Below, one piece after another: positions 33,665 through 44,159 of a stretch of DNA of 64,000 bases. Numbering within the stretch: position 1 is the stretch's first letter; every line of letters starts with the position of its first letter. The translations under genes were made by a program, and so were the position numbers. The notes under the pieces are model-generated. The model was not told where the DNA came from. It saw only the letters and a program-made list of their open reading frames with translations, and ran no database searches. This stretch comes from Mytilus galloprovincialis (taxonomy: Eukaryota; Mollusca; Bivalvia; Mytilida; Mytilidae), in the NCBI RefSeq assembly GCF_965363235.1, contig NC_134841.1, positions 59,231,078-59,295,077 on the forward strand, written 5' to 3'.

Positions 33665-36600
33665 ATGGAAGATCCACGAATGTTTCAAATCATTCAGAAT
33701 ACCAGTAAAGGAAAAATATATTCTATAAATGAAACATTAATCAATGAAACCATTTCATCAACCTCACAGTCGCCTCTTAAAATAGCAGCCGATTTCAGTG
33801 TTAAGATTACACTTATACTTGTAATGCTAGGAATGGGTAATACTGTTGAAATAAAGATTCTTATTGGTCACCTAAAAAGGCCAATTGGAATCGCTATTGG
33901 AATGCTCTCGCAGTTTGTTGTTCTTCCAGCTGTTACATTCGGTCTTGCGCATGCTCTCCAGCTTCCACCAATACCAGCCCTTGGAATGCTTGTGATTGGA
34001 TGTTGTCCAGGAGGTACTACTACAAATGTCTTTTCTTACTGGACGGATGGAGATGTAGCTCTAAGGTATTATTAATCTCATCAAAGTGTAAACTGAACGT
34101 GAAAAGAAATCGCATCATTAAGTTCTACACGGATATACATTTTACTCAAAAAATACTTCTTACTCAATCTTATTAAAATCCACATGTACCACAACTCGCA
34201 TTGTCGTATGATAAGGGGATAACGGGATAACGATATTTATAGAGACCTTTATTTCAATTATGTTGCTTTTAAGTATTTTTTTCTTATTTAAGTCGGTCAT
34301 TAATTCAGATAAACGGACAGTATACGTGTTATTAAAGCACTTTAGAAGTTGCTAAAAGAAAAGACACACACAGAAATAATATATTAAAATACATGGGTAT
34401 GATTTAAACAACCACACACATGTGCAATTCATTTACCAATCAATACAGTTAAACAGTTTTACATGTATAATTTTCAAAAATCTTGAAGATATTGTCTTTG
34501 AATCAATCACTAATTGTGTTACTACTTTTCTTACAGTATTTCTATGACAGCTGTATCAACAGTTCTTGCCATGGGTATGTTGCCTTTGAATCTCCTTATC
34601 TACAGCAGAAGCTGGACAGATGAACCTTTGATCATACCATACGTTAACATACTTATATCTTTTGGACTTACATTAGGACCTGCTCTTCTTGGAATCTTTA
34701 TCAGATGGAAATTTCCAAAGGTTGCTGATGTTCTCGTCAAGGTATGGTCATATTACTTTTATGTTTATATGTTAATGTATGATATAAAAAAGGCAACAGA
34801 AGTATGCTGCTGTTTAATAGTCATAATTTGATAAAAACAAATCCGGTTAACAAACTAAAACCGAGGGAAACACATAAACTATAAAAGGAAAACAACAAAA
34901 ACACCGGAATACAGTATAAACAAACACAAGAACTATTAAATCAGAAAAATACACAAATATATGATATAATTGTATATTATAACATGTTAAGGGTAAAATA
35001 AAAACAGACACCTCCCTTGAATTTATGACAGCACAGCAGAACTTCAAAACCGACATATAAACTGTGCGTCACACGAATGGACCAATGTCACAAAACGTGA
35101 CGTATTTTTTGTGACGTTAATATTATCACAGGTTAATAAAAAAAATAGATAAGATGATAAAAATTAATTCAGTAATGAGAGCTTAGTCTCATTATATTTA
35201 TTTGACAAACACTCATGTATACTCCCCCTGGTACATGAGAATCTTAAAAATGGGTCCCAGCTGGGCTATCTATTTTGATATTTAAAAGGATATTTGTTTG
35301 GCTTTGTTGGGAAATCGTCAATAGCAAAAAGTGAAAGTGTAAAAAAGGATTTGGTGCAATAAATTTAAATATACATCTTCTTATATCTATTAACCTATTC
35401 ACATGTTTTGGTATTGACATTGGACAATGAACCTTAAGTTGCATTGAATTAAGACTCACCACTTTGGTATTCATACAATAATATTTGATAGTAAGATATG
35501 TTGCATAACTAAGAATGGTTCGATATTATTGACTTTAAACGCACCCTTGTTAACATTTTTATCTTAGGTTATTTGTTATAGAATGTTATACTTCTGTGTT
35601 GACACGAAATATCACTGATATTGTCATAATTATAAATTAACTGTTAACCAAACTTTATGTCGTCAATGCTTTGTAACTATGTAACTCATTTGAACATTTG
35701 ACTTCGAGTGTCACTGATGATTCTGTGTAGACGAAAAGCGTGTCTTTTGTCCAATATTTGAAGCCTGGTATCTATAATGACTTTATTCACCATGTTCTCA
35801 GAAACAGTTTGTTTTGTAACTGTTGTTTATCTTCGTCTTTTTTATCTATAGTTTTTGTAAGATTGTTTTTAATTTTTAATTTGGAGTGACCCATTAAAAT
35901 TGTTTACCTCTCATTTAGTATCTGTATAAACATATTTTTAAAAGATACGAATCCGTTGAATGTTCTACAGTATTATTATGAGTGCGTGCTAGAGATTTGA
36001 AAAATCAAAATATTTAAAATTTATTTCTTTAAAACCTGTAAAATAATTGATATAATGGCGAAAAGAGGATTGAACATATTTTTGATTAATGCCTCATAAT
36101 TTATGCGTTAGTGAGTGCACTTAACCAAATGTATAAACTCAGAAAAATATGCGGTCATCATTAGCTTAAATTATAATAATATTGATAAAAATTTGTCATG
36201 GTGGGATTCTTGAAGTATCACTAAAATACAAAATATGAAAAGAAAACAATATAACAATCGCGACAAATTAAAGTAATACTCGATGACTAATCATTGTGTC
36301 AAAAGAAACATATATTGTATACAATAACAATTTTCGATATGTTTATGTCGCTTGAAGGCCACTACATGTTTTCCGTTTTAAATCAAGACGAACCTGAGTC
36401 AAGGCCTTAATCAATTTCTATTAAATGTTTAGATGAGATATGTATTAGATATGTATCCCACTTTGACTTATATAAAATCCTGTAAAACACAAACTGTATC
36501 AGGTATACTGGTTCACATTCCTGTTTGAAAGCGGTCCTTAATCGATATCAGTTCTCGGTTCTACGATTTTATGGCTGGTACCAATCACTGGTTATATCTA

Positions 36601-37966
36601 ACAATTTCATAAACTGAAACAATCCCATTTTAGCCAAAATATCAAAAGTGACTCCACCGCTGTCAAAGCTAATTAACTACTTGTATCTTAACCAAGGCAA
36701 ATTATATGTGATAAGGGTGCACATGCAGTTCAGTTTAGTGATTTACCGTAGGTATATTTTAATAATCGAGTGGTCAAGCTCGATTTATAATACGCTAGTG
36801 GTCAAGCTCGATTTATAATACACGAGTGGTCAAGCTCGATTTATAATACACTAGTGGTCAAGCTCGATTTATAATACGCAAGTGGTCAAGCTTGATTTAT
36901 AATGTTGTCGACGAGGGTTATTTTTAACGACATTGATTACCCATAATGGCCTTGCATTATCGACCATCAATTAAACGCGATTAACTTTATCAAAGCGAGA
37001 CTTTGTACCATCAAAACATATCATACTGGTGTCAATTGACATGAGGTACAAGATTCATCCAGAGGGCAACAGTGTTGATTCTGCATGTTTTGCAATAGGT
37101 TTAACAGGAAAATAATTTGGAAGTTAACACTGATTTGGAAATTTATATATATATAAGAATCAATTTACCAACTAAAGCAAAATCGCCGCAGATACTGGGT
37201 TAAATTGCACAAAATATTTTGTTATGACATGACAAAATACGGGAAATAACAATGACAAAACAACTTCAGATAATCAAAACCAATTCGTTTATACCTTTTA
37301 TTATAGAAGTACCAAAAATACAATTGAATAACATAAAGCAAAAACACAAAACAAAACCAACCCCGACTTTAAATCAATGTATAGTAGATAAAGTTTGTTT
37401 TTTAAAACAAAATGATTAAACACTACAAATAAATCTATTGTAAAAAAATATTTTTTATTGTATACCTGAACCATTTTAATTTTATGTTTTTTTTTCTTCA
37501 GGTTGGATCTGTAGCAGGTGCATTAGCAATTCTATTGCTTTTAACTTTACTAAGTATACAGTATCCCTTCATGTATCATTCAACATGGAGGATATATGTT
37601 GGAACACTAATTCTTCCGTTTGCTGGTTTCCTTTTTGGATACCTCGTAGCACTATTACTTCGTCAGGATCACGTGAGATGTAGGACAATTGCCTTGGAGA
37701 CGGGTATACAAAATTTCCCGCTTTGTATGAGCTTGTTAACGTTGACCTATACCAACGACGTGTTTGCAGAAATTTCTTTGTTTCCATTACTTTATGGTGT
37801 AACATGTATACTTTGTAGCTTAGTGTTTTTAGGAATTTATAGGTTAGCTGAAAGAATGAAACAATATAGAAAATATAAGAAAAGTTCAGGTACAGATATT
37901 TCTGAGGACAAAGCTGTCAGCTCCGCTTTGAAAATTAAATCCGACGATGCAGAGATTCGTCTGTAG
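33665..37966 (+). CDS. SLC10-family sodium/bile-acid cotransporter, three exons
   Basis: Coding exons 33665-34065, 34537-34741 and 37502-37966 join in phase to 356 aa. Donors are GTATTA and GTATGG, acceptors TTACAG and CTTCAG. Codon AG|T spans the first junction and the second falls between codons. Length fits animal SLC10 members (about 350 aa). The N-terminus is predicted outside, with three glycosylation sequons (N12, N22, N27), followed by repeated hydrophobic membrane segments. Family motifs are GCCPGGTTTN (about 112-121), the GDVALSISM stretch across junction 1, and ETGIQNFPLCMSLL (about 268-281) with the E-x-G-x-Q-N sodium-site pattern. The tail is cytosolic, basic then acidic. Members couple sodium entry to uptake of bile salts, sulfated steroids or other organic anions; which substrate cannot be told. 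The ATG at 33665 is the first in frame. Intact. Confidence 0.93.
35570..35800 (+). ncRNA. Retrozyme-like repeat with near-complete hammerhead, copy 2
   Basis: In the SLC10 intron, sense strand. It begins acttctgtgttgacacg and tgatattgtcataattataa, the usual upstream part of this repeat, then CTGATGA at 35714-35720, a short stem-loop, GAAA at 35733-35736 and gcgtgtc, followed by gcctggtatctataatgac. The first core box is intact and GAAA is present. The stem II pair is weakened (TTC against GAC instead of GTC/GAC) and GAAAC reads GAAAA. Residual cleavage is possible but unproven. Confidence 0.65.
36769..36903 (+). repeat. 28-bp tandem repeat, five copies
   Basis: The unit agtggtcaagctcgatttat plus aatacgct recurs at 36769, 36797, 36825, 36853 and 36881, an exact 28-bp period, with only a few substitutions (tacgct, tacacg, tacact, tacgca). 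It lies in the SLC10 intron. Such recent arrays are often variable in copy number. Confidence 0.95.
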
Positions 37967-38061
37967 CAAGATTTGCATTATCGTGAAAATTTGAATCTCA
38001 ATCATATTGTTGACTCCTGATCAAATACAGATTTATATGTGTTTTGTATTGATTTTCTCAA

Positions 38062-38067
38062 AATAAA
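38062..38067 (+). terminator. Likely polyadenylation signal of the SLC10 gene
   Basis: AATAAA about 100 bp after the stop codon (37964-37966). A second AATAAA near 38148 could be used instead. Confidence 0.55.
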
Positions 38068-39299
38068 TCTCAATATGTTCATTTCAATGTGTTCGAATGA
38101 GTATTCGTCACACCATTTCGCACACATTCTATCGTTAATTAAGAATCAATAAACATACTAGCCGTGTCAAAATACTTTGAATGTACGTAAATTCACATTA
38201 TTAAAGATCCTAAACAAATTATGTGTACCTTTATGTACTGATGTCAGAACGCCACATTTCTTGAGTTTTAAACTAGTTGTAATCATGCTATCCCTTTTCC
38301 TCAAGTTTTACGGACTCTAATTATTATATTAAATGTAATTTATATTTCAGAGTTTAGTATGAATTAGTACACATTTTTGTTTAACACTTTCCCTTTCCCA
38401 CCGGTACAGCTTACCGGTGAAGCAAATTTTAAGAAATTTTTGGGGCATTTCAGAGACTTGTTTCATCGCCATTTGCTGGCGTACAGATGTGGTTAAGGGC
38501 TCAAATTAATCCCCAGATTACCAGCAATGTGACTTACTGTGCATTAAACTTTTATCATTATCGGGTTATAGTCAAGTCGACTCTGATGACATGTATTTTT
38601 AAAAAGAAGGGCATAGAAAACTGTTCTTTTTAGGCGAACTATTACTTTTTTCAATAATTGTGCAGTGAGTTTTTGACGAATAGTATTAAATTAATAGTTC
38701 TAATTAGTACACTAGTTAAAAATGTAATCTTTAGTGTACCAGCGCAATCGCAAACTTGAAATGCGCAAAAAATCCGACGTCAGTTCTTAAAGATTTTATG
38801 GTAAAAGAGACAAAAATCACTAAAATATCCTTATTTTTTTGACAAAAGTTTAAAATAGATGAAACAAAATATGGTTTCGTAAATGTTGGGCTATGATAGA
38901 GTTGAAACACTTTTGTTCAGATAAAGAAACATGTATATTTCAATGCGGGAAAATGACAGACGAAGGAGTTGATTCTTCCTATATTTGCGTAAAAACCATG
39001 CATTTAGCAACAAAAATATGCCATCTCAACACATAATTTGTAAAAGAAAACAAACTGGGTGAGGATCTTTGTAAGTTTGTTTGTTCACTATTTAGAAGTA
39101 GAGATTAATGTTATATCATAAATTAAGGTATTTACCTGACATATGTACATAAGGATTTCAATCTCGTTGGTATTACTGGAAGTTCAAAAACGCGCGGGAA
39201 CTTTATGTTATGCTACATCCGGTTCACCACGAACTATCAGTTTTCTTTCTCGGCGACTTGAAAGACAGTCGTGTTTATAAGTTACTCGTAATTCTGTCG
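38068..39299. other. Spacer between SLC10 and the DIRS-like remnant
   Basis: AT-rich with no convincing gene. The part from about 38450 may include the decayed left terminus of the DIRS-like element, but I could not pair it with a right terminus. Confidence 0.4.
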
Positions 39300-39338
39300 T
39301 TTTGAGATGGCAGAGATATTTCTCCGTTAGAAGATACG

Positions 39339-40514
39339 TTGGAGGATTTCTCTCGTGACGGTGAAGGGCAGAAGCCACGTGCACCTACAACTTCGTCAGT
39401 AGTTACGAAGAAGAGGAAGTCCAGGTCCAAGTATACTCTACTAGAAGAAAAATGGAACGCTAAATTTGGAAGCCTTAATAGTAAGTTGGACAGTATGTTT
39501 GAATTTATTAAGGGACAGACAAGTACCGCAAATATACAACAATACGTCCGAAAGTGGAAATACGCTGTCACAAAGACAGTCCAGTTCTACTTCTAGTCTG
39601 TCACAAAGACAGTAAGGTTCTCTGCAAGTCAGTCAAAATGAGAGACACGTAGGTCTAGAGATTCTGATAGTGAATCAGCTGATGAACGTGATGATGCTAT
39701 GTCATTATAACCAGGTCAAAACGAAGTAGTTTGGGTTCTGGCACAGAGTCTGACAATGAAGGCGCTAATGTTGAACATTTGTCAAGCAAACAAAAAAAAA
39801 AATTTGGGAGGATGTCATTGCCAAGAAAACTGAGAAAAATTGGCATTACCATGAACGATTCTCCAAAAGAGGTTCTAATGGATCACTGGCGTGCGCTCAA
39901 ACCTAATTTAGTATTAGCCTTTGCTGAGGAAACTAAAGAACTTTTTCCTGTTGATGAGGAAACAGAAAAATTCCTACAGGTACCAACTTTATACGATTTC
40001 ATTGGAAATTGTTTAGTTGAAAGACATGGCAGTAAAGCCTCTTTTTCTAAAGGAAAGAATTTGCATTCACAGCCTTACAAAATGCTTGAAAGAATTGCAT
40101 ACAGAGGGCAGCAGGCAAGTTTTATGGATATTGTCATTTGCATGTACATGCAACAGAGTCTGGGTAATTTATTAGAATACTAACAGGACACCTAACATTG
40201 ACAAAGCAATTCAACAAGTACGGAACATGTTTGCCATGTCCACGAAAAAGTTGGATCAAGCTGGTAGAGCAGGTGCTTTTCACCATATTATCAAACATCA
40301 AATGTGTATGACAGATACATCTATGTTTCTCCTCCATGATTCGAGAGACATTTCAGACCTGCCTCTTACTGGAGAAGGTGTTTTTGGTGACAATTTAGTT
40401 TCTGCTTTAAAAGCGAGAAAAGACAAAGATAAAACTCTTGATGATTTGTTACCCGATTTATTCCCAAAAGATAGGAAAAGAAAAACACCTTTGACAGATG
40501 ATTTTAGTAAAGCT
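39339..40514 (+). pseudogene. DIRS-like gag remnant
   Basis: Pieces in several frames: a basic start (TKKRKSRSKYTLLEEKWN), a serine-rich acidic linker with stops (about 39600-39730), a longer segment (39731-40183) with RKLRKIGITMND and KELFPVDEETEKFL, then 40227-40514 with FAMSTKKLDQAGRAGAFHHI and DDLLPDLFPKDRKRK. The order, acidic linker and lysine-rich end are like gag proteins of invertebrate DIRS elements. It would have packaged the element RNA. At least three lesions. Confidence 0.65.
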
Positions 40515-40599
40515 TAGAAGTCTAAAATAGAGAAGTCAGACCAGAACGAAGACAAGACTTCAGAGAATTTTCGTATCCCAAATGTGTATTCAAACACAG

Positions 40600-41841
40600 G
40601 AAATAGAAAGTTCATCAACAAGACAGATGATGGAAAATTCTCCAAACCAGACACTGGTTACAAAAAGACTCCCTTTCCGGCTAGAGAAAGAAATTTCTAT
40701 AGAAAATGACAAGGTGAGAATAGTGTTATTTCCGGAGATACCAGTAGATGGTCGTCTTGTTCATTTTTTTCCAAAAAGGGAAGAAATTACAAACGACAAA
40801 TAGGTTTTGGCTATATTTCAAAATGGTTACAAACTAGAATTTTTACAAAACCTCCCTTTTTAGGAGTCAAAAAGACATTTGTAAATGTCACAAATTTGGA
40901 ATTTTTAAAACAAGAATTAAAAAATTTATTAGAAAAAGATTCTGTAGAAATTGTGTAAAAAACACATATTCAGACAGGTTTCTACAGCACACTTTTCTTA
41001 GTAGAAAAGAAAAACGGGAAGTTGAGACCCGTTAGAAATTTACGACCAATGAACCAGTATCTCAAGAAACTACACTTCAAAATGTATACAATGACCAAGG
41101 TCTTAAATCTAGTCAAGAAAGGAGACTGGGCTTGTTATTTCGATTTAAAATATGCTTATTTACATGTACCTATCTTTCCAAAACCTCAAATACATAAGGT
41201 TTGCAATAGACGAAACGGTGTATCAGTTCAAAGTACTATGTTTCGGTCCAACAAGCTGACCTCGCCCTCGGGTATTTACAAAGACAGTCTCAGTGGTGGC
41301 AGCACATCTGAGAAAACAAGGGATAAGTAGTATACCTAGACGCCTGGCTTATAGTCGATCAGCAAAAATCACTCTCCTTACTTCTCCAGGTTTTATAATA
41401 TACACAGAAAAGTCAGATTCAGTTCCAACACAAACAATAACATATATAGGAGGATTATTCAGACTAGATCTAGGACTAGTGTATCCAACTCCAGAGAGAA
41501 TAAAAAATTTGAAAATAATAATAATTCAGGTAATGAAAGGTCAGATATCAGCAAGACATTATTTGAAAGTTCTTGGCTTAATACCTTCATGCCTAGAATT
41601 GATTCCAAACAGTCGTCTGTTCATAAGAACAATTCAAACGCACTTGTTAATAGTTTGGAGACCCTCCAAAATGAGTCTAGAATATCAAATCCCATGTACA
41701 CGAGAGAAGAAAGCTCATCTAGCATGGTGGTTGTGTCAAGCAAATACAAATAAAAAGCGGTCTCTATTTCAAGAGTCAACAAGTGTAAGAATCACAACAT
41801 ATGCCTCAAAGACAGGGTTTTTTTTTTGGGGGGGGGGGTGA
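40600..41841 (+). pseudogene. DIRS-like reverse transcriptase remnant
   Basis: Starts near PEIPVDGRLVHFFPKREE, continues through FYSTLFLVEKKNGKLRP, RNLRPMNQYL and FDLKYAYLHVPI (41022-41190), then a frame with LVYPTPERIKNL and VLGLIPSCLELIPNSRL. In the catalytic box the frame through about 41329-41346 reads YLDAW where active elements have YLDD followed by W, so the second aspartate is lost. Several stop codons also interrupt it (40801, 40959 and others). Confidence 0.75.
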
Positions 41842-42221
41842 TATTTAGGGACTCGACCAGTACAGGGTCTGTTGTCGACAAATCAATTGGAATTGCTCAA
41901 TCACATAAACAATCTGGAGTTGGAAGCAGTATTTCTAACAGTCAAATATTTCCTTTTTATCTTAAAAAACAAACATGTACCAATTCGTTCAGACAATACA
42001 ACAGTAGTACAGTACATAAACAAACAAGGGGGGACACAATCGATCCAGCTTTGCAGTCAGACGTGGAATCTCTGGAATATGGTTTTGAGAAACAAACTTG
42101 TAATCAAAGCAGCCCACATTGCGGGGGTAAAAATATTCTAGCAGATCAGCTGACCCAGGATCAAAGTGAAACCAACAGAATGTATATTACTTATTTAAAC
42201 GGACTATTTTTTTCCAGTTAA
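41842..42221 (+). pseudogene. DIRS-like RNase H remnant
   Basis: In the frame through 41872-42141: LELEAVFLTVKYFLFILKNK, VPIRSDNTTVVQYINKQGGT, then AHIAGVKIFLADQLTQDQ after a frame change near 42130. This matches the DIRS-type RNase H with its SDN catalytic aspartate, and the closing HI.G....AD.L motif. A run of T and G near 41818-41838 probably holds another frameshift. Confidence 0.75.
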
Positions 42222-42506
42222 CATAACATACACTCTGCAGTTAAAGTTTAGATTTCATAAACCATCCTGAATTTTTAACAAATTTTGATAGAAGATTCTT
42301 ACAGAACTAGTCAAAAGATAGTATCTAGAGGAAAATTATAAATATTTTTTTCCCTATTTTTGTTGGGCCTGCGACTCACAGCAAAAAGAGGCGAGACACT
42401 GGGTTCTGCAAAACCCTTAAAATTTTGATAGCTGAATACTCACTGATTTTCTAATTAGTATTACCATAACTTTTGATCAGTTGACCATATTACTACATTG
42501 TTTTAA

Positions 42507-42671
42507 CAGTTAGTAAATAGGTGTAAAAATTCATTTTAAAATCAGTAATTACTGGTAATAACTTGGCAGTTTTAGGAATTACTTGTATTTACTAAGTGCA
42601 TCGGGAATTACATGTAATTCCTAAATTTTAGTAATTACATGTAATCCCTAATTTCACCTATTTACTGTAAC
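42507..42671. mobile_element. Small inverted-repeat element (MITE)
   Basis: Left acagttagtaaataggtg and, reverse-complemented, right gttacagtaaataggtga form inverted ends. Inside, ggaattacatgtaattcc and related words make further palindromes. About 165 bp and no ORF. Its right end lies directly where the SGNH-hydrolase frame loses similarity, so it probably cut that gene. Confidence 0.65.
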
Positions 42672-43058
42672 ATATATATTGTTCGTTAGACCGTGAGATT
42701 TCACGAAACATCCCCTTTCACTAATTTCTGCCACGAATACTGAATTAGCACCAGCTTTGTATATTTCTAAAACGACATTATGAATATTCTGACATATTGT
42801 CCTACAAGAACTGTCCGACCGAATATCATTTGCACCTATGTTGACAAAAACCACATTGGGTCCATACGATTTTAAATCTTGTAATAATTGTTTTGACACG
42901 TGTTCCGCTGTCATTCCACCTTGACCGAAAAATCTGCACTCGCCTGGGACTCTCATATTTCCGGAACAGAAGGAAGAAAGTCTATTTACAAAACTGCTCC
43001 CAAATATAGCATACTTAACCATGTTTAAATGCTTAACTTGTTTGTGCACGCAATTCAA
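42672..43058 (-). pseudogene. SGNH-hydrolase-like domain fragment
   Basis: The minus-strand frame (ORF limits 42654-43058) reads VKYAIFGSSFVNRLSSFC, FFGQGGMTAEHVSKQL and VVFVNIGANDIRSD, then VLEIYKAGANSVFVAEIS. These match the S block (GSS), the G block (GQGG) and the N block (GANDI) of SGNH/GDSL hydrolases. The final H block is missing because the frame runs into the inverted-repeat element after KSHGLTN. In bivalves such domains are common inside DIRS/Ngaro-type retroelements as well as in free-standing genes, and the neighbour here is a DIRS remnant, though on the opposite strand. An intact esterase is not encoded. Confidence 0.7.
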
Positions 43059-44159
43059 ACTCGAACTTATAAATGTGAGATGGAAGGAACCTATCTCTTT
43101 ACCTAAAAATATCTATCTGATTATTTAGCTGTCTACAATAAACACGAACTTTTACAGTTCATAGTTTACTCAAATCTAAATTGTGTTTATTTAAAAGTTT
43201 TTATTTATTTCCCGTCTTTTGTATTTAATAACAATTACTTCTAATTGAAACCATAAAATATATTTATACTGTTATACGTATATGACCCAAGCCCAGGTAA
43301 TATACGAACTACATATCAATTCTTTATTACTTTAAACAATACAGTAACATATAAACGAAAGTTACAACATTGACATACAATTAATTACTTTACAATCGGG
43401 TTGACTATTAGAGATAATTATCGGAATAATCGTTTTTTACAAACATCGTATCATGGACAGTTCATCAGAAATCGGTAACGTCCAATGGCAAATATTTCAC
43501 ACACATCTGAATATGAAAACTGCCTTCATTTCACCCAATAATTAAAAAAAAAGCGATATTATTTAAAACTTTAAACTTGAACATGGTCTGCTTAAAATTT
43601 TGAATGAATTTTCACATATTTCAATACTTATTGCTCATCTTCGAAATTTAGTGCCGACTTTTAATTGTCGTCATTTCCCGCAAAATAGATCTGACCCGTG
43701 TGTTCAATAACACGGTATTTCCACTCACTTTCAAATTTGGTCAGATTCTTTTAATCATATGCATTTGATTTGCAAAAGAATGTCTTTCGTTGGCTAATTT
43801 ATTATTTTTCTTTTTAATAATATTTTATGATAAATTGGGAGTTCAAACGTTTATACTGTTACTTTTGTTGACTAGTATAATAATATAGGCTATGCATTTA
43901 CCATATATGTATCTATACATAAGGGGGACCAGACAGCCTCCCCCTTAATCCGCTTCTACATGTCATGTTTATGCAAACTGACCTATACCTTATTATTAAA
44001 AAACGATCGAATATACATGAATCAGACTTTGTCAAAAAATAGCGAAAAATATCGAATGATAGGTATTGTCACATGTGTCAGGTTTATTTAAACATTTTGA
44101 CTTCTTATATAAACGATTAATTTAAAGTACACATTTATTAAGATTTCCTCTTTTTACAG
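43059..44159. other. Spacer or intron upstream of the chromodomain exon
   Basis: AT-rich, no ORF recognised. It ends in a good splice acceptor (tttcctctttttacag, AG at 44158-44159), so at least its last part is intron. The upstream exon that should code for the start of the chromodomain was not found. Confidence 0.5.

Larger units (their letters stand above)
34742..37501. other. Second intron of the SLC10 gene, repeat-filled
   Basis: A 2.76-kb intron without coding sequence. It holds AT-rich DNA and dispersed-repeat remnants (for example atccggttaacaaactaaa near 34843), a hammerhead-type repeat at 35570-35800, and a 28-bp tandem array at 36769-36903. The small ORFs in it (34847-35056, 35244-35474) are noise. 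Confidence 0.8.
39300..42221 (+). mobile_element. Decayed DIRS-like retroelement
   Basis: A gag-like region, reverse transcriptase and RNase H follow each other in one orientation, broken by many stops and frameshifts. The RT/RNase H sequence style (VEKKNGKLRPVRNLRPMN, KGDWACYFDLKYAYLHVPI, VLGLIPSCLELIPNSRL, SDNTTVVQYINKQGGT) is that of tyrosine-recombinase retroelements of the DIRS order rather than Gypsy or Copia. No tyrosine recombinase, methyltransferase or inverted terminal repeat was found after RNase H, so the 3' part is deleted or replaced. Clearly inactive. Confidence 0.82.

Noticed and set aside
36769..36903. A CRISPR-like array
   Set aside because: The 28-bp units are contiguous with no spacers, and the host is a eukaryote.
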